Of a stretch of 64,000 bases of DNA, positions 26,303-33,803 are shown piece by piece. Position 1 is the stretch's first letter. Every line of letters begins with the position of its first letter. The notes beneath the pieces are model-generated. The model was given only the letters and a program-made list of their open reading frames with translations, searched no databases and had not been told where the DNA came from. The position numbers and the translations under genes were made by a program. Source of the DNA: a virus; the IMG/VR virus record IMGVR_UViG_3300033182_000980, positions 310,001-374,000 of that record. The stretch is one strand, 5' to 3'.

Positions 26303-26563
26303 ATGAACGCACTTCCCCCCCTAACATACGCAGAAGCCTCACATGGTATCACCAAGATCGTCAGTGATCTTGGCTTCCCCCTCTTTATGGGTGAGGCAGA
26401 GCGTAAGCCTACTGTCAAGGCTGTACGCAAGCAAGTGAGTGCTTACTACAACCGACTCCACCGAGAGAACAAGCTCGACTGTCTCCATGCGTATGACGCA
26501 GAGAATAAGTCAGAGCTTCTTGAGGCGGCCGTGGCAGAGCTTCTTGAGCGAGTCGAGGGCTAA
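26303..26563 (+). CDS. Hypothetical protein, 86 aa
   Basis: ATG 26303 (MNALPPLTYAEASHGITKIV) has GGAGA 6 nt upstream; the longer frame from 26264 would begin inside the hairpin leader. It is helical, ending AENKSELLEAAVAELLERVEG. The repeated helix pattern and basic middle (AERKPTVKAVRKQVSAYYNRL) suggest a small DNA- or protein-binding fold. Function unknown. Confidence 0.6.
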   Translation: MNALPPLTYAEASHGITKIVSDLGFPLFMGEAERKPTVKAVRKQVSAYYNRLHRENKLDCLHAYDAENKSELLEAAVAELLERVEG

Positions 26564-26574
26564 GAGAGTCGGGT

Positions 26575-26601
26575 TGTAACCCCTTATCTATAACCTAGTG
26601 T
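26575..26601 (+). promoter_or_regulatory. Early promoter motif
   Basis: TGTAACCCCTTATCTATA followed by ACCTAGTGT; no clear hairpin. A second box, CATATAAC, lies downstream at 26632-26639, so the 26680 gene may have two starts of transcription. Confidence 0.65.
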
Positions 26602-26631
26602 GAGAGGCTAGGGAAACAATCACCCAGCAAT

Positions 26632-26639
26632 CATATAAC
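26632..26639 (+). promoter_or_regulatory. CATATAAC -10-like box
   Basis: ATCATATAAC about 40 bp upstream of ATG 26680, downstream of a GTAACCCC-type promoter. Confidence 0.4.
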
Positions 26640-26679
26640 TTAATCTGCAACCACACCATCTCTTGAAAGGAGAACCACC

Positions 26680-27285
26680 ATGCAGAACATCACAGCAACC
26701 CCAAACACAAGCATCACTTTCACCACAACCAAGTCGGGTCGTGCCGACTTGAAGAGGGACGGAGGCACAGTTCGTGGGCGACATACAGTCGAGGTGTCGA
26801 TGTTGGTCGGCACTGACCACAAGACCATCGCAGGTCTTGACCTCGCTAAAGTCGAGACTGCTGACCGAGCGAAGCTCAAGACAGCTCTTGAGGATCGGGG
26901 CTTGGTCTTTACTGACCTCGACTTTAACTTGGCTCTTGAGGGTGATCAACCTCGTAAGAAGGGTCTACTGACTGCGTTGCGTCAGTCGGCTACAGGATCG
27001 AACGATGACAACAAGCATCTTGAGGCTTACTCTGACCACCCATGTGGGGTCAAGGGAGTGAGTATCCATGACGGTACAGGTGATGTCCATGTGCGTGGGA
27101 TCATCATCGGAGAGAAGATCATCTCTGCTGACCCGAATGGTGATGCTCGCAAGGTGGCGAATGGGCTTCATGTCCAGCTCAAGAACGCAATCAGCTCCGA
27201 GCTTGATCTCACTTCACGAAAGTGGAGGCAGTACAAGCTACCAGCGTCAGCGACTGTAAATGGGATCGACAACCCAACTCTCTAA
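26680..27285 (+). CDS. Member of three-protein MLVG-type paralog family, 201 aa
   Basis: It starts after GAAAGGAGAACCACC. The hallmarks GGTVRGRHTVEVSMLVG, HKTIAGLDLAKV, HLEAYSDHPCGVKGVSIHDGTGDVHV, DPNGDARKV and RKWRQYKLPASATVNGID recur almost in register in the protein at 29394 (roughly half the residues) and more loosely at 25135. A mixed alpha/beta domain with a conserved HPCG. No recognised enzyme motif. An anti-host or replication-accessory role cannot be told apart. Confidence 0.6.
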   Translation: MQNITATPNTSITFTTTKSGRADLKRDGGTVRGRHTVEVSMLVGTDHKTIAGLDLAKVETADRAKLKTALEDRGLVFTDLDFNLALEGDQPRKKGLLTALRQSATGSNDDNKHLEAYSDHPCGVKGVSIHDGTGDVHVRGIIIGEKIISADPNGDARKVANGLHVQLKNAISSELDLTSRKWRQYKLPASATVNGIDNPTL

Positions 27286-27303
27286 GAGGTCGAGGGTATA
27301 CTC

Positions 27304-27325
27304 TGTAACCCCTTATTCATATAAC
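27304..27325 (+). promoter_or_regulatory. Early promoter motif with CATATAAC
   Basis: TGTAACCCCTTATTCATATA then AC: the GTAACCCC box abuts a CATATAAC box at the place where CTATAA lies in other copies. About 40 bp before ATG 27364. Confidence 0.65.
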
Positions 27326-27363
27326 AGCATCAGCCAACTAACCACTCACTAAGGAGAACAAAA

Positions 27364-28578
27364 ATGGCTAAGAACTTATCAGCTACCGTCCGAGAGAACC
27401 TTCCCTTTATCCTCAGCACCAATGGTGCCCCAATGAACAAGAAAGAGCTTCGTGATGCTTATGTCTCACACGAGGGGTGTTCGTCCGAGTTTGACTTCGG
27501 GCAAAACAAGGACACTTGGAGCAAGCTCCGATCTGCGATCCACGGTGCGGCTCCCAAGCTCGTAAAGCAAGGTGTCCTTTTTCAGCCGACTAAGGGCAAG
27601 TTTGATGTGGTCGAGGGTACAGCTATCCCATCAGCGTTTGTGCCTTTCCTCAATGGTCAAGCACCTGTTGCTCCAACCCCTGTGGTCGAGGCAGACCCTG
27701 TGGTTGAGGTCGAGCCTGTGGTTGAGGTTGAGCCTGTGGTTGAGGCAGACCCTATGGTCGAGGTGAGCGTGAGCAATCCGGCGGTCATCGAGGCTCACAT
27801 CGACACCGAGACTCAAGAGCTGGTTGAGAATGTCGGTGGTAGCCGAGACTACCGTAAGCCTCTCGATCAAGTAGAGGACGGATATATCACCTCAAGCGTA
27901 CCCTCAAGCGTACAAGTCAGCACGACTACCCTTGAGCCTGTGGTCGAGGTTGAGGAGACTCAAGAGGTGGTCGAAGCCGAGCCTGTGGTTGAGGAGACTC
28001 AAGAAGAGGTCGTAGATGCCCCTGTAGAGCCTGTTGAGGTTGAGGAGGTGGTAGAGGCTACCCCTGTGGCAGAAACGCTTGTAGAGGACGATCTCGACCT
28101 CTTTGGTGAGGAGGTTGAGGAGACTCAAGAGGAGGAAGATCAGCAACCGAGCTATGACCTCAAAGAGCTTCGCAAGAACGCTTCCTTTGACCCACTCTCG
28201 CTGACCATGAAGGGAGTAAAGGGTAGCTATGAGGTATATCGAGATATGGAGGCACGAAACATCGTGTTGACGCAAAAGGGGCGAGAGGACTATGTGATCG
28301 TACCTGTGGATGTGGATCAAGATCGACTTGACGCTCTTAATGAAGCAGATGCTCGTTATGCTCGATATGCCCTTAAGTCAGTAGAGATCTTCGATACAGC
28401 ATCGCATCACAAGGATGGTTGTACTCCAATCGTCAAGGCTCTTATCTCTTGTACCAATAACTGCGAGCATACAGATGACTTTGGAGGTCTAGTAGAGCCT
28501 TGCATGAAGCCTCTTGACTGTCCTCTACAGAGCATTTGGGGAGGGGTGGCGATCTATGTCAACCCTCAAGACGCATAA
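27364..28578 (+). CDS. Winged-helix protein with Pro-Val-Glu repeats and DLDLFGE motif
   Basis: 404 residues. Residues ~1-85 look like a winged-helix/Mrr_N-type DNA-binding domain (LPFILSTNGAPMNKKELRDA, LVKQGVLFQPTKGKFDVVEG). Residues ~100-250 are disordered, built of PVVEVE/PVVEAD-type hexapeptides and EETQE segments. Near residue 250 the acidic string EDDLDLFGEEVEE contains an LxLF core like sliding-clamp binding peptides. The C-terminal ~110 residues form a Cys-containing domain (DGCTPIVKALISCTNNCEHT, VEPCMKPLDCPLQ) that could bind metal. A DNA-bound, clamp-tethered factor is an attractive inference, not proven. Confidence 0.6.
   Translation: MAKNLSATVRENLPFILSTNGAPMNKKELRDAYVSHEGCSSEFDFGQNKDTWSKLRSAIHGAAPKLVKQGVLFQPTKGKFDVVEGTAIPSAFVPFLNGQAPVAPTPVVEADPVVEVEPVVEVEPVVEADPMVEVSVSNPAVIEAHIDTETQELVENVGGSRDYRKPLDQVEDGYITSSVPSSVQVSTTTLEPVVEVEETQEVVEAEPVVEETQEEVVDAPVEPVEVEEVVEATPVAETLVEDDLDLFGEEVEETQEEEDQQPSYDLKELRKNASFDPLSLTMKGVKGSYEVYRDMEARNIVLTQKGREDYVIVPVDVDQDRLDALNEADARYARYALKSVEIFDTASHHKDGCTPIVKALISCTNNCEHTDDFGGLVEPCMKPLDCPLQSIWGGVAIYVNPQDA
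27678..27763 (+). repeat. 18-bp tandem repeats in coding sequence
   Basis: About five imperfect copies of a unit like CCTGTGGTTGAGGTCGAG, encoding PVVEVE/PVVEAD. Related units recur at 27935-28060. Probably a disordered spacer that can change length by slippage. Confidence 0.8.
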
Positions 28579-28780
28579 CGATACACCCCTCAAGCTGTTA
28601 AGTGAGAGTCGCCTAGAGCGTTTCTTAAAGGCAGTAGCCCCGACACTTAAGAGCGTGGGGGTGGAGCAGAACATACTTACTTTAACCTTTGACCAAACAA
28701 CAATCATACTCCCCCTCACATCAACGATGACTTGGGGGCAACTAATAGACTCCTTAAAGGAGAAAGGGCTTATCCCATGA
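28556..28780 (+). CDS. Hypothetical protein, 74 aa
   Basis: ATG 28556 (MSTLKTHNDTPLKLLSESRL) has GGGGAGGGG upstream and overlaps the 3' end of the 27364 gene. The product is one helix-strand domain (QNILTLTFDQTTIILPLTST). Its stop overlaps the next start (ATGA). Function unknown. Confidence 0.55.
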   Translation: MSTLKTHNDTPLKLLSESRLERFLKAVAPTLKSVGVEQNILTLTFDQTTIILPLTSTMTWGQLIDSLKEKGLIP

Positions 28781-29022
28781 GCAACAAGCTAACAACAACA
28801 GACCTTCGAGACTCAATCATCATCGTAATCGAGCGAGACGGCTCACATCACATCAAGCTCCCGAATAATGACGAGCTAGAGTTTGACAAGAAGGCGTATA
28901 ACGCCATGCTAAACACCTTAACTGTCTTAGACGAGCCGAGCTTTGTCCTTAAGACCTTCCTTTGGATCGAGCGTAGGATGCAAGCTCTTAGCCACATGAT
29001 CTTCGGTAGGGCAGAGACTTGA
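28777..29022 (+). CDS. Hypothetical protein, 81 aa
   Basis: ATG 28777 (MSNKLTTTDLRDSIIIVIER) overlaps the upstream stop, with AAAGGAGA about 15 nt before it. Small alpha/beta protein (GSHHIKLPNNDELEFDKKAY, then a C-terminal helix WIERRMQALSHMIFG). Its stop overlaps the next gene's TTG start. Confidence 0.55.
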   Translation: MSNKLTTTDLRDSIIIVIERDGSHHIKLPNNDELEFDKKAYNAMLNTLTVLDEPSFVLKTFLWIERRMQALSHMIFGRAET

Positions 29023-29345
29023 AATATACGGTCTTAGTGGACGGTAAGCGTGAGCCTAATCCCAAGCTAGGCTCAATGCCTTTGTATTCACTAGATCTAA
29101 TAGCTTGGATGGAACTACTTACCGAGATGGGGTTTAGGAAAATAGATGGGGATCAAACTTGGGAACATACCAAAGACCCCGAACTGCTCCTTAGATTGAA
29201 GTTTGATGGTTCTCTAATCTCCCTCGAAATCTACCACCCCAAAAGTGGAGGCATTAGCAAGAGCTTTACCCTCGAACGAACCCAAAGTGCCTTCCTTGGC
29301 ATAGAGGCTCTGCTCACAGAAATACGCAACATCTACCGAAACTGA
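29019..29345 (+). CDS. GF/IRxxW-family protein, TTG start, 108 aa
   Basis: The start is TTG 29019, sharing TTGA with the upstream stop. Family features are all visible: VLVDGKREPNPK at the N-terminus, WMELLTEMGFRKIDGDQTWEH, LLLRLKFDGSLISLEIYH, and EALLTEIRNIYRN at the end. It is closest to the protein at 30411(-), which shares 'P-(L/H)-YSLDL/HLSVADW' and 'H-T-(K/N)-DP'. No function recognised. Confidence 0.6.
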   Translation: MKYTVLVDGKREPNPKLGSMPLYSLDLIAWMELLTEMGFRKIDGDQTWEHTKDPELLLRLKFDGSLISLEIYHPKSGGISKSFTLERTQSAFLGIEALLTEIRNIYRN

Positions 29346-29393
29346 CTAGAAATCTTATAACTAACTTATCACAACTTTTATGGAGGCATGGAT

Positions 29394-29984
29394 ATGGACA
29401 TCCAGCTAAACGACAATACGATCATTTCATTCACCACCCAGCGTGTAGGCAAGAAAGACCTCAAGAAAGATGGAGGCACACATCGTGGGCGACATACAGT
29501 CCGAGTGACAATGCTTGTTGGGTCTGACTATAAGACTGTCTCATCATTGGATTGGACGAAGGCGATGATGGCAGACGCAAACAAGTACGACTACATGGAG
29601 AAGATCAAGGAGCGAAATCCAGACCTTGAGTTCGACAAGCTGAACTTCAACATCGCATGGGATGATGTCATCATCTCACTACAGGACACTGCACATGGTG
29701 AGGAGAAGCGAAACAAGCACCTTGAAGCGTATGAGCCTCACCCATGTGGTATTCGAGGTGTCATGGTACACAAGGAGACAGGTGATGTTTACCTTACAGG
29801 CATCCAGGTGAAAGAGGAGATCGTTGAAGAAGATCCCAATGGAGATGCTCGACAGCTTCCTCGGACGATGAAGGCTCAACTCAAGCGTGAGGTTCAAAAG
29901 GTGCTGGAGCTGATGACAGGCAACTGGCGACAGTACAAGCTCCCAAAGGGTGTGACCATTAATGGGATTGACTCTAACGACTAG
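29394..29984 (+). CDS. Member of three-protein MLVG-type paralog family, 196 aa
   Basis: GGAGG at 29382-29386 suits ATG 29394 (MDIQLNDNTIISFTTQRVG) better than ATG 29388. It shares GGTHRGRHTVRVTMLVG, YKTVSSLDW, HLEAYEPHPCGIRGVMVH, DPNGDARQL and NWRQYKLPKGVTINGID with the protein at 26680. The duplication spans whole genes. The end converges with the HNH gene, overlapping 4 bp. Confidence 0.6.
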   Translation: MDIQLNDNTIISFTTQRVGKKDLKKDGGTHRGRHTVRVTMLVGSDYKTVSSLDWTKAMMADANKYDYMEKIKERNPDLEFDKLNFNIAWDDVIISLQDTAHGEEKRNKHLEAYEPHPCGIRGVMVHKETGDVYLTGIQVKEEIVEEDPNGDARQLPRTMKAQLKREVQKVLELMTGNWRQYKLPKGVTINGIDSND

Positions 29985-30427
29985 AGGTTAGCCTCTAACC
30001 AGGAGAGGTCAAGCGTCCATTGATGCTGTGATCTCTCATTCCACACCTCAAAGACTTGGACGATGTAGTCCTCTGTCTCTTGAGGTGTGAGATCATTGAT
30101 CTTAGCTAGGTGCTTTAAGACTCTGGTTTGCGTATGGGGTGGCTCAACAGATAGAGTACGCCCGATGTGTTTGACCTTGTGGCAGGTGGGGCAAAGAGAA
30201 ATCAAGCCCTTGAGTGTTTGGGTCTTGGTCTGATCGTTGTAATCCCATATCTCGTGGCACTCAACAGGCCACTTAGACCCTTTGCCTCCACAGACTTCGC
30301 ATTTGTACCCTGCTTGCTTATAAGAGGCTTTGCGTAGCTTATCCCATTGTGCTTTGGAGAGGTTGGCTTCGGAGCGTAGGTTATTGCCCCATGAGGATTG
30401 TGGTACGAGTTCAATGTTTAGTTGCAT
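29981..30427 (-). CDS. HNH endonuclease-like protein, 148 aa
   Basis: A HNH motif with zinc Cys pairs: YKCEVCGGKG (Cys43/46), VECHEIWDYND (His58), LISLCPTCHKVKHIG (Cys79/82, His83/87). An N-terminal basic helix (KAQWDKLRKASYKQAG) and a C-terminal helical domain complete it. HNH domains cut DNA. In phages they act as homing nucleases, in packaging or in host DNA breakdown. It lies between small early genes rather than next to a terminase, so a free-standing or homing nuclease is more likely than a packaging one. Confidence 0.75.
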   Translation of the reverse strand: MQLNIELVPQSSWGNNLRSEANLSKAQWDKLRKASYKQAGYKCEVCGGKGSKWPVECHEIWDYNDQTKTQTLKGLISLCPTCHKVKHIGRTLSVEPPHTQTRVLKHLAKINDLTPQETEDYIVQVFEVWNERSQHQWTLDLSWLEANL

Positions 30428-30752
30428 ATAGACCTCTGATGGTATCTAACAGTTCCCTAATCACATAGAGGAGAGAGTTGCTGGATAAGATGTGTACATA
30501 GGCTATCTTTTCGTCAGCCTTAAAAATAGTGATTAGACTTATCTTGCTGTCGAATCTAAGTCGGAGGGTTGGGTCATTGGTGTGTTTGTAAGACCAGCTA
30601 TCACGACTGGACACGCCATCCGGATCTTTCACGAACCCAATCTCGATGAAAACTACCTTCCAATCAGCAACCGAGAGATGGTAAGGAGATAACGAACCGA
30701 GGTTGGACGATGGGATCAGTAGCCCCTCGGAGTCCCGATCAATGTATTTCAT
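30411..30752 (-). CDS. GF/IRxxW-family protein, 113 aa
   Basis: MKYIDRDSEGLLIPSSNLGS, then WKVVFIEIGFVKDPDG, DSWSYKHTNDPTLRLRFDSK, and VIRELLDTIRGLYATKH. The same plan as 29019 on the other strand, sharing the HTNDP/HTKDP element, so the two probably arose by duplication around the HNH gene. It overlaps the HNH start by 17 bp. Confidence 0.6.
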   Translation of the reverse strand: MKYIDRDSEGLLIPSSNLGSLSPYHLSVADWKVVFIEIGFVKDPDGVSSRDSWSYKHTNDPTLRLRFDSKISLITIFKADEKIAYVHILSSNSLLYVIRELLDTIRGLYATKH

Positions 30753-31141
30753 TTCTTCTTCTCTCTAAGTGCGAGTAAGGTTTTGGTCAGCTCACCTGCT
30801 TCATCTTGTCTGTCTTGATTTCTATCTGGATGGCAGAACATGAGCAGTCTTTTGACGAGAGCTTGATCTATCTTGGGCTTCGACTGAGCTTGATAGCGTA
30901 GGCTAGAAATCTCCATCTTGAGTTGATGGACTTGAGCGTTGAGTGTCTTGATCTGATTATCTAGGTACGAAGTGTCGGGTGTCTCTTGTAAGAGCTGATG
31001 GATGATTTTCTGTAGGGAGTCGTATCGGTCATCAGACTTGATACGCTGAAAGCCTTGGCTACCTCTCCAGCAAGTCCAGCAAAGATCATAGTGGCTATTT
31101 TCCATAGGCCAGTTGCACTCGCTACATATTTGAACATCCAT
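30749..31141 (-). CDS. Zinc-ribbon and J-domain-like protein, 130 aa
   Basis: ATG 31141 (MDVQICSECNWPMENSHYDL) puts two Cys pairs first (CSEC, CWTC), followed by a coiled coil (LDNQIKTLNAQVHQLKMEI). The C-terminal LVKRLLMFCHPDRNQDRQDE carries the HPD tripeptide of J-domains, which stimulate Hsp70 ATPases. A phage J-domain protein could recruit host DnaK. The domain is short, so this is a moderate call. Confidence 0.5.
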   Translation of the reverse strand: MDVQICSECNWPMENSHYDLCWTCWRGSQGFQRIKSDDRYDSLQKIIHQLLQETPDTSYLDNQIKTLNAQVHQLKMEISSLRYQAQSKPKIDQALVKRLLMFCHPDRNQDRQDEAGELTKTLLALREKKK

Positions 31142-31179
31142 AGTTAATACTTTCTTTATATCTATTCTTACACAGATCA

Positions 31180-31187
31180 TTTATATG
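31180..31187 (-). promoter_or_regulatory. CATATAAA -10-like box
   Basis: Minus-strand TTCATATAAAT about 40 bp upstream of ATG 31141. It lies in the leader of the divergent tagged gene. Confidence 0.4.
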
Positions 31188-31200
31188 AAAGGCATAAACA

Positions 31201-31938
31201 ATGTATGACAAGATCGCTTATCTAAGATTAAGGATTGCTCGTTTAGAACGACTCGCAGATTTAAGGCCAGGTCTTGGCACAAAAGACCCTTGCTACATTA
31301 TTCAGAGAGCAGTTAACAATGGAGCAGACATCCCAAAAGCCCGATATGTTAAAGAGGTGTTGGAGGATCTTGAAATCGTCACATACGGAGAGTCTGGCCG
31401 TAGTGGGTTAGAAGACATTCCTAGTAGCGAAAAGAATGATTGGTATGGGGCTACTTACCCTCGCAGATTGAAGGAAAGAGTTGAGGGCGAGGAGATTGCA
31501 TATGGAAAAGGTGGGAAGAAAAAGTTGCCAGTCAACATTCCACATCTCACTTATTCTCAACACGCTCAGTTTAGGATGGATCTGAGAGGGGTCACTACGA
31601 AACAAGTAGAAGCTGTTGTGAAGCACTGGCACACACAGAATGCAATGGTACGAGAGGGTATACGAGATTATGACCGACTAAAAGAAATCGCCATGACAAA
31701 TAAAGAGGAGCATGATTCAATCCGAGAGAACTTGGACTATCTTGAAAGGATTCTGTCTCCTGATGAGTTCAGAAAGCAGAAGGCTGATATGAAAAGGTAC
31801 AATAGGAGTATGGAGATCAACCATAAATATATGGGTGTCTTTGTAGGGTTTGTGCCTCAGAGAGATGGAAGTATAGACATCAAGACCGTCTTTAATCTTA
31901 AGAAAGACGATGAGCCTTACGGAAACTATGGTTGCTAA
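31201..31938 (+). CDS. Tagged protein with DUF4258-like domain, 245 aa
   Basis: The N-terminus MYDKIAYLRLRIARLERLA is a short form of the shared tag. Residues ~115-140 (LTYSQHAQFRMDLRGVTTKQ then VEAVVKH) match the opening of DUF4258/BrnT-type domains (S-x-HA-x-x-R-M-x-x-RG-V), a RelE-like RNase-fold group. The end, YMGVFVGFVPQRDGSIDIKTVF, fits its last strands, with a helical insertion between. If packaged and injected it could act on host RNA or bind a host toxin. TTTCTTTATATC lies 43 bp before the ATG. The RNase link is inferred. Confidence 0.55.
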   Translation: MYDKIAYLRLRIARLERLADLRPGLGTKDPCYIIQRAVNNGADIPKARYVKEVLEDLEIVTYGESGRSGLEDIPSSEKNDWYGATYPRRLKERVEGEEIAYGKGGKKKLPVNIPHLTYSQHAQFRMDLRGVTTKQVEAVVKHWHTQNAMVREGIRDYDRLKEIAMTNKEEHDSIRENLDYLERILSPDEFRKQKADMKRYNRSMEINHKYMGVFVGFVPQRDGSIDIKTVFNLKKDDEPYGNYGC

Positions 31939-31943
31939 GATTT

Positions 31944-32270
31944 CTACTCCGAGAGTTTCATCTTTTGGAAGAACTTTCGAGACTCCTCTAAGAAGCACGA
32001 GATAAGCTCTTTGTTCGTGATTTTGCTATCGTAGATATAGCTATCTGACTTGTACTTGTACTCAAAAAAGATGGTGTTGTCTTTTGATGAGAGCTGAACG
32101 CTGAACAGATCATCTTGTGTATGCGTCCAGACACCATCTCTATGAGATGCCTGGAAGCCACATTCTACTACGAGGATTTTGAAGATGGAGTCTTTGTTAA
32201 AGTCCTCTGTCTGTGATGTGGTGAGATCGGGGCTAACAACCCTCACTCCGTTTTGTTTAACTGTCAGCAT
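31944..32270 (-). CDS. GF/IRxxW-family protein, 108 aa
   Basis: ATG 32270 (MLTVKQNGVRVVSPDLTTSQ) follows GGGGGTG; the longer frame is not supported. The N-terminal strand LTVKQNGVRVVSP is very like LTVKDNGIRVANP of the 52553 protein. Then ILVVECGFQASHRDGVWTHT, a beta core and a final helix (FLEESRKFFQKM) in place of IRxxW. It overlaps the end of the upstream HTH gene by 14 bp. Confidence 0.55.
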   Translation of the reverse strand: MLTVKQNGVRVVSPDLTTSQTEDFNKDSIFKILVVECGFQASHRDGVWTHTQDDLFSVQLSSKDNTIFFEYKYKSDSYIYDSKITNKELISCFLEESRKFFQKMKLSE

Positions 32271-33060
32271 TGGTTTCACCCCCCATCTTGAGGTGACCTG
32301 TGACAAGATCAATCGCACGGCGGAAGTCATACGCTTGATCCCGCGAAATCTTGACGCTAAAGAGTAGGTCAAGGACTTGACCCTTCCATGCTAGGGGGTT
32401 GTCGCTTGTGAAGTTTACGAAGAGTCTTTGGACTTCTCTTATATGACTCACAGGAGTCAAATCATCCCCTTTGATTGACATATAAGCATCCATCAATCGG
32501 ACGACATACCTTGAGCTGATAGGTGAAGCGACCTTTTCTGATACGCCTTGCTCATCTAAGATTTGCTTGAGGATATTTGAGGTATGGTCTGTGCAGTTGA
32601 GCTTACGGCCAGACTGATAGTAAGCGTTGACTGCCTCGACCTTTTCTTCGTCCGAGATCTTGTCGATCTTACGAGTGTGCTCTTTACGAGACTTGGTGTG
32701 TTGTTTGCGGGAAGCCTTTAGGGAGTCATTCTGCTTCATGTCAGATGTAGGCAAGCTATCCTCGCCCATAAGAAACTTACTCCACCTTACATTTATAGTG
32801 GTGGGGCTGACTCCATACTTCATTGCTAGATTATGTACTCCATCTGGTTCATTTCGGGCTTGTTCGACCTCCTCGATAGGGATTGGTACTGATAGGTGCT
32901 TGTAATTTGCACCTGTGATCTTCGGTGTGGCTTTCCTTAAAGTCTTTACGACCACGACTGGATGCTCGTTGTACCGAGTAGCGATCTGTTCTGGAGTCTT
33001 CCCTTCTTGCATGAGCTTGTGCCACTCGACCCTCATTTCTGGCTTTGCTTTCATGCTCAT
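32257..33060 (-). CDS. Putative two-HTH DNA-binding protein, 267 aa
   Basis: Two helix-turn-helix-like segments: MQEGKTPEQIATRYNEHPVV (residues ~17-36) and HNLAMKYGVSPTTINVRWSK (~76-95). A basic linker (KASRKQHTKSRKEHTRKIDK) and a helical C-terminal domain follow. It starts 2 nt after the upstream stop. Transcription regulator or replication-site binder is inferred; the promoter cluster nearby makes a regulator plausible. Confidence 0.55.
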   Translation of the reverse strand: MSMKAKPEMRVEWHKLMQEGKTPEQIATRYNEHPVVVVKTLRKATPKITGANYKHLSVPIPIEEVEQARNEPDGVHNLAMKYGVSPTTINVRWSKFLMGEDSLPTSDMKQNDSLKASRKQHTKSRKEHTRKIDKISDEEKVEAVNAYYQSGRKLNCTDHTSNILKQILDEQGVSEKVASPISSRYVVRLMDAYMSIKGDDLTPVSHIREVQRLFVNFTSDNPLAWKGQVLDLLFSVKISRDQAYDFRRAIDLVTGHLKMGGETNADS

Positions 33061-33061
33061 G

Positions 33062-33280
33062 TTAGCCCCACTTGCTCACGAGGTTGTTGACCTCTTTCTC
33101 GTACTCTTTGAGGGTGTACTTTTTGTGGACACCGAAGTCTCTTGCGAGCTTCATCCACTCGTTGTTGAAAGCCACTGGATCTTTGCCCTCGGACATGACC
33201 TTGTAGAAGGTGCTCCTCACCCTCTCGTTGATGGCGAGAAGCTGTGCCTTCTTGCTTACCTTGTTCTTGATCTTCTTCAT
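33062..33280 (-). CDS. Small basic protein, 72 aa
   Basis: MKKIKNKVSKKAQLLAINER then helical sequence (FYKVMSEGKDPVAFNNEWMK). The segment EGKDP..FNNEWMKLARDFGV resembles the HTH opening of the downstream protein (EGKTPEQIATRYNEH), so it may be a related mini-HTH. RBS AAGGAGAAC. Driven by the promoter/hairpin at 33314-33361. Confidence 0.55.
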   Translation of the reverse strand: MKKIKNKVSKKAQLLAINERVRSTFYKVMSEGKDPVAFNNEWMKLARDFGVHKKYTLKEYEKEVNNLVSKWG

Positions 33281-33313
33281 GGTGAGTTCTCCTTAGTGGG
33301 AGTTAGTTGGGGG

Positions 33314-33361
33314 GGGGTTGGTCATCAACCCCTTACACTAGGACATAGATAAGGGGTTACG
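33314..33361 (-). promoter_or_regulatory. Early promoter motif with 5' hairpin
   Basis: Minus-strand GTAACCCCTTATCTATG, CTAGTGT, then a perfect GGGGTTG-atgac-CAACCCC hairpin (33314-33332 on the plus strand). The stop codon of the upstream gene at 33357 is the TAA of the motif. Confidence 0.7.
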
Positions 33362-33773
33362 ACCTCTTAAACTTGACTTGGTAGGTCTGCATCGTTTCGA
33401 GGTTAGGTACAGCGTAGAACGCTTCCTTGACCTCTTCGGGAGCATCCCGAAACTCGCTCCACCGGATCGTGTAGCTGTGTGCGATGTATTGGTCGAAGAG
33501 ATCCTCACCGATAGCGTCCTCGATGTCGTTGATGTCAACCGACTCTAGCTTGGGAGTCGGGGGTTGCTTCTCCACCCTTGTCGTGTACTTACCTGATGCA
33601 GACTCGATGATGAGATCTTGGTCATCAGCCATTTCGATCAGCTCGGACTTGAAGCTCTTAAGAGACTTGTTGAGCCTGTTCTGTGCCTCCCACAGTCGAG
33701 AGGCGGCTTCGGTTCGCTGATTGATGTTGAGGGTGGTGTCATTCATTTGGTTCATAAGTGCGTTGAAGTTCAT
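33357..33773 (-). CDS. Hypothetical protein, 138 aa
   Basis: The N-terminal half is helical (RLWEAQNRLNKSLKSFKSEL), followed by ESASGKYTTRVEKQPPTPKL and a compact C-terminal part (IGEDLFDQYIAHSYTIRWSEF). Layout, helical then a short beta/proline linker, recalls nuclease-protection or Gam-like accessory proteins only loosely. Stop embedded in the downstream promoter. Confidence 0.5.
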   Translation of the reverse strand: MNFNALMNQMNDTTLNINQRTEAASRLWEAQNRLNKSLKSFKSELIEMADDQDLIIESASGKYTTRVEKQPPTPKLESVDINDIEDAIGEDLFDQYIAHSYTIRWSEFRDAPEEVKEAFYAVPNLETMQTYQVKFKRS

Positions 33774-33803
33774 TTCTTTATTCTCCGTTTGTGAAGTGTG
33801 GTT

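Noticed and set aside
27631-28320. Minus-strand His/Leu/Arg-rich ORFs
   Set aside because: They mirror the Pro-Val-Glu repeats of the 27364 gene and have no leader.
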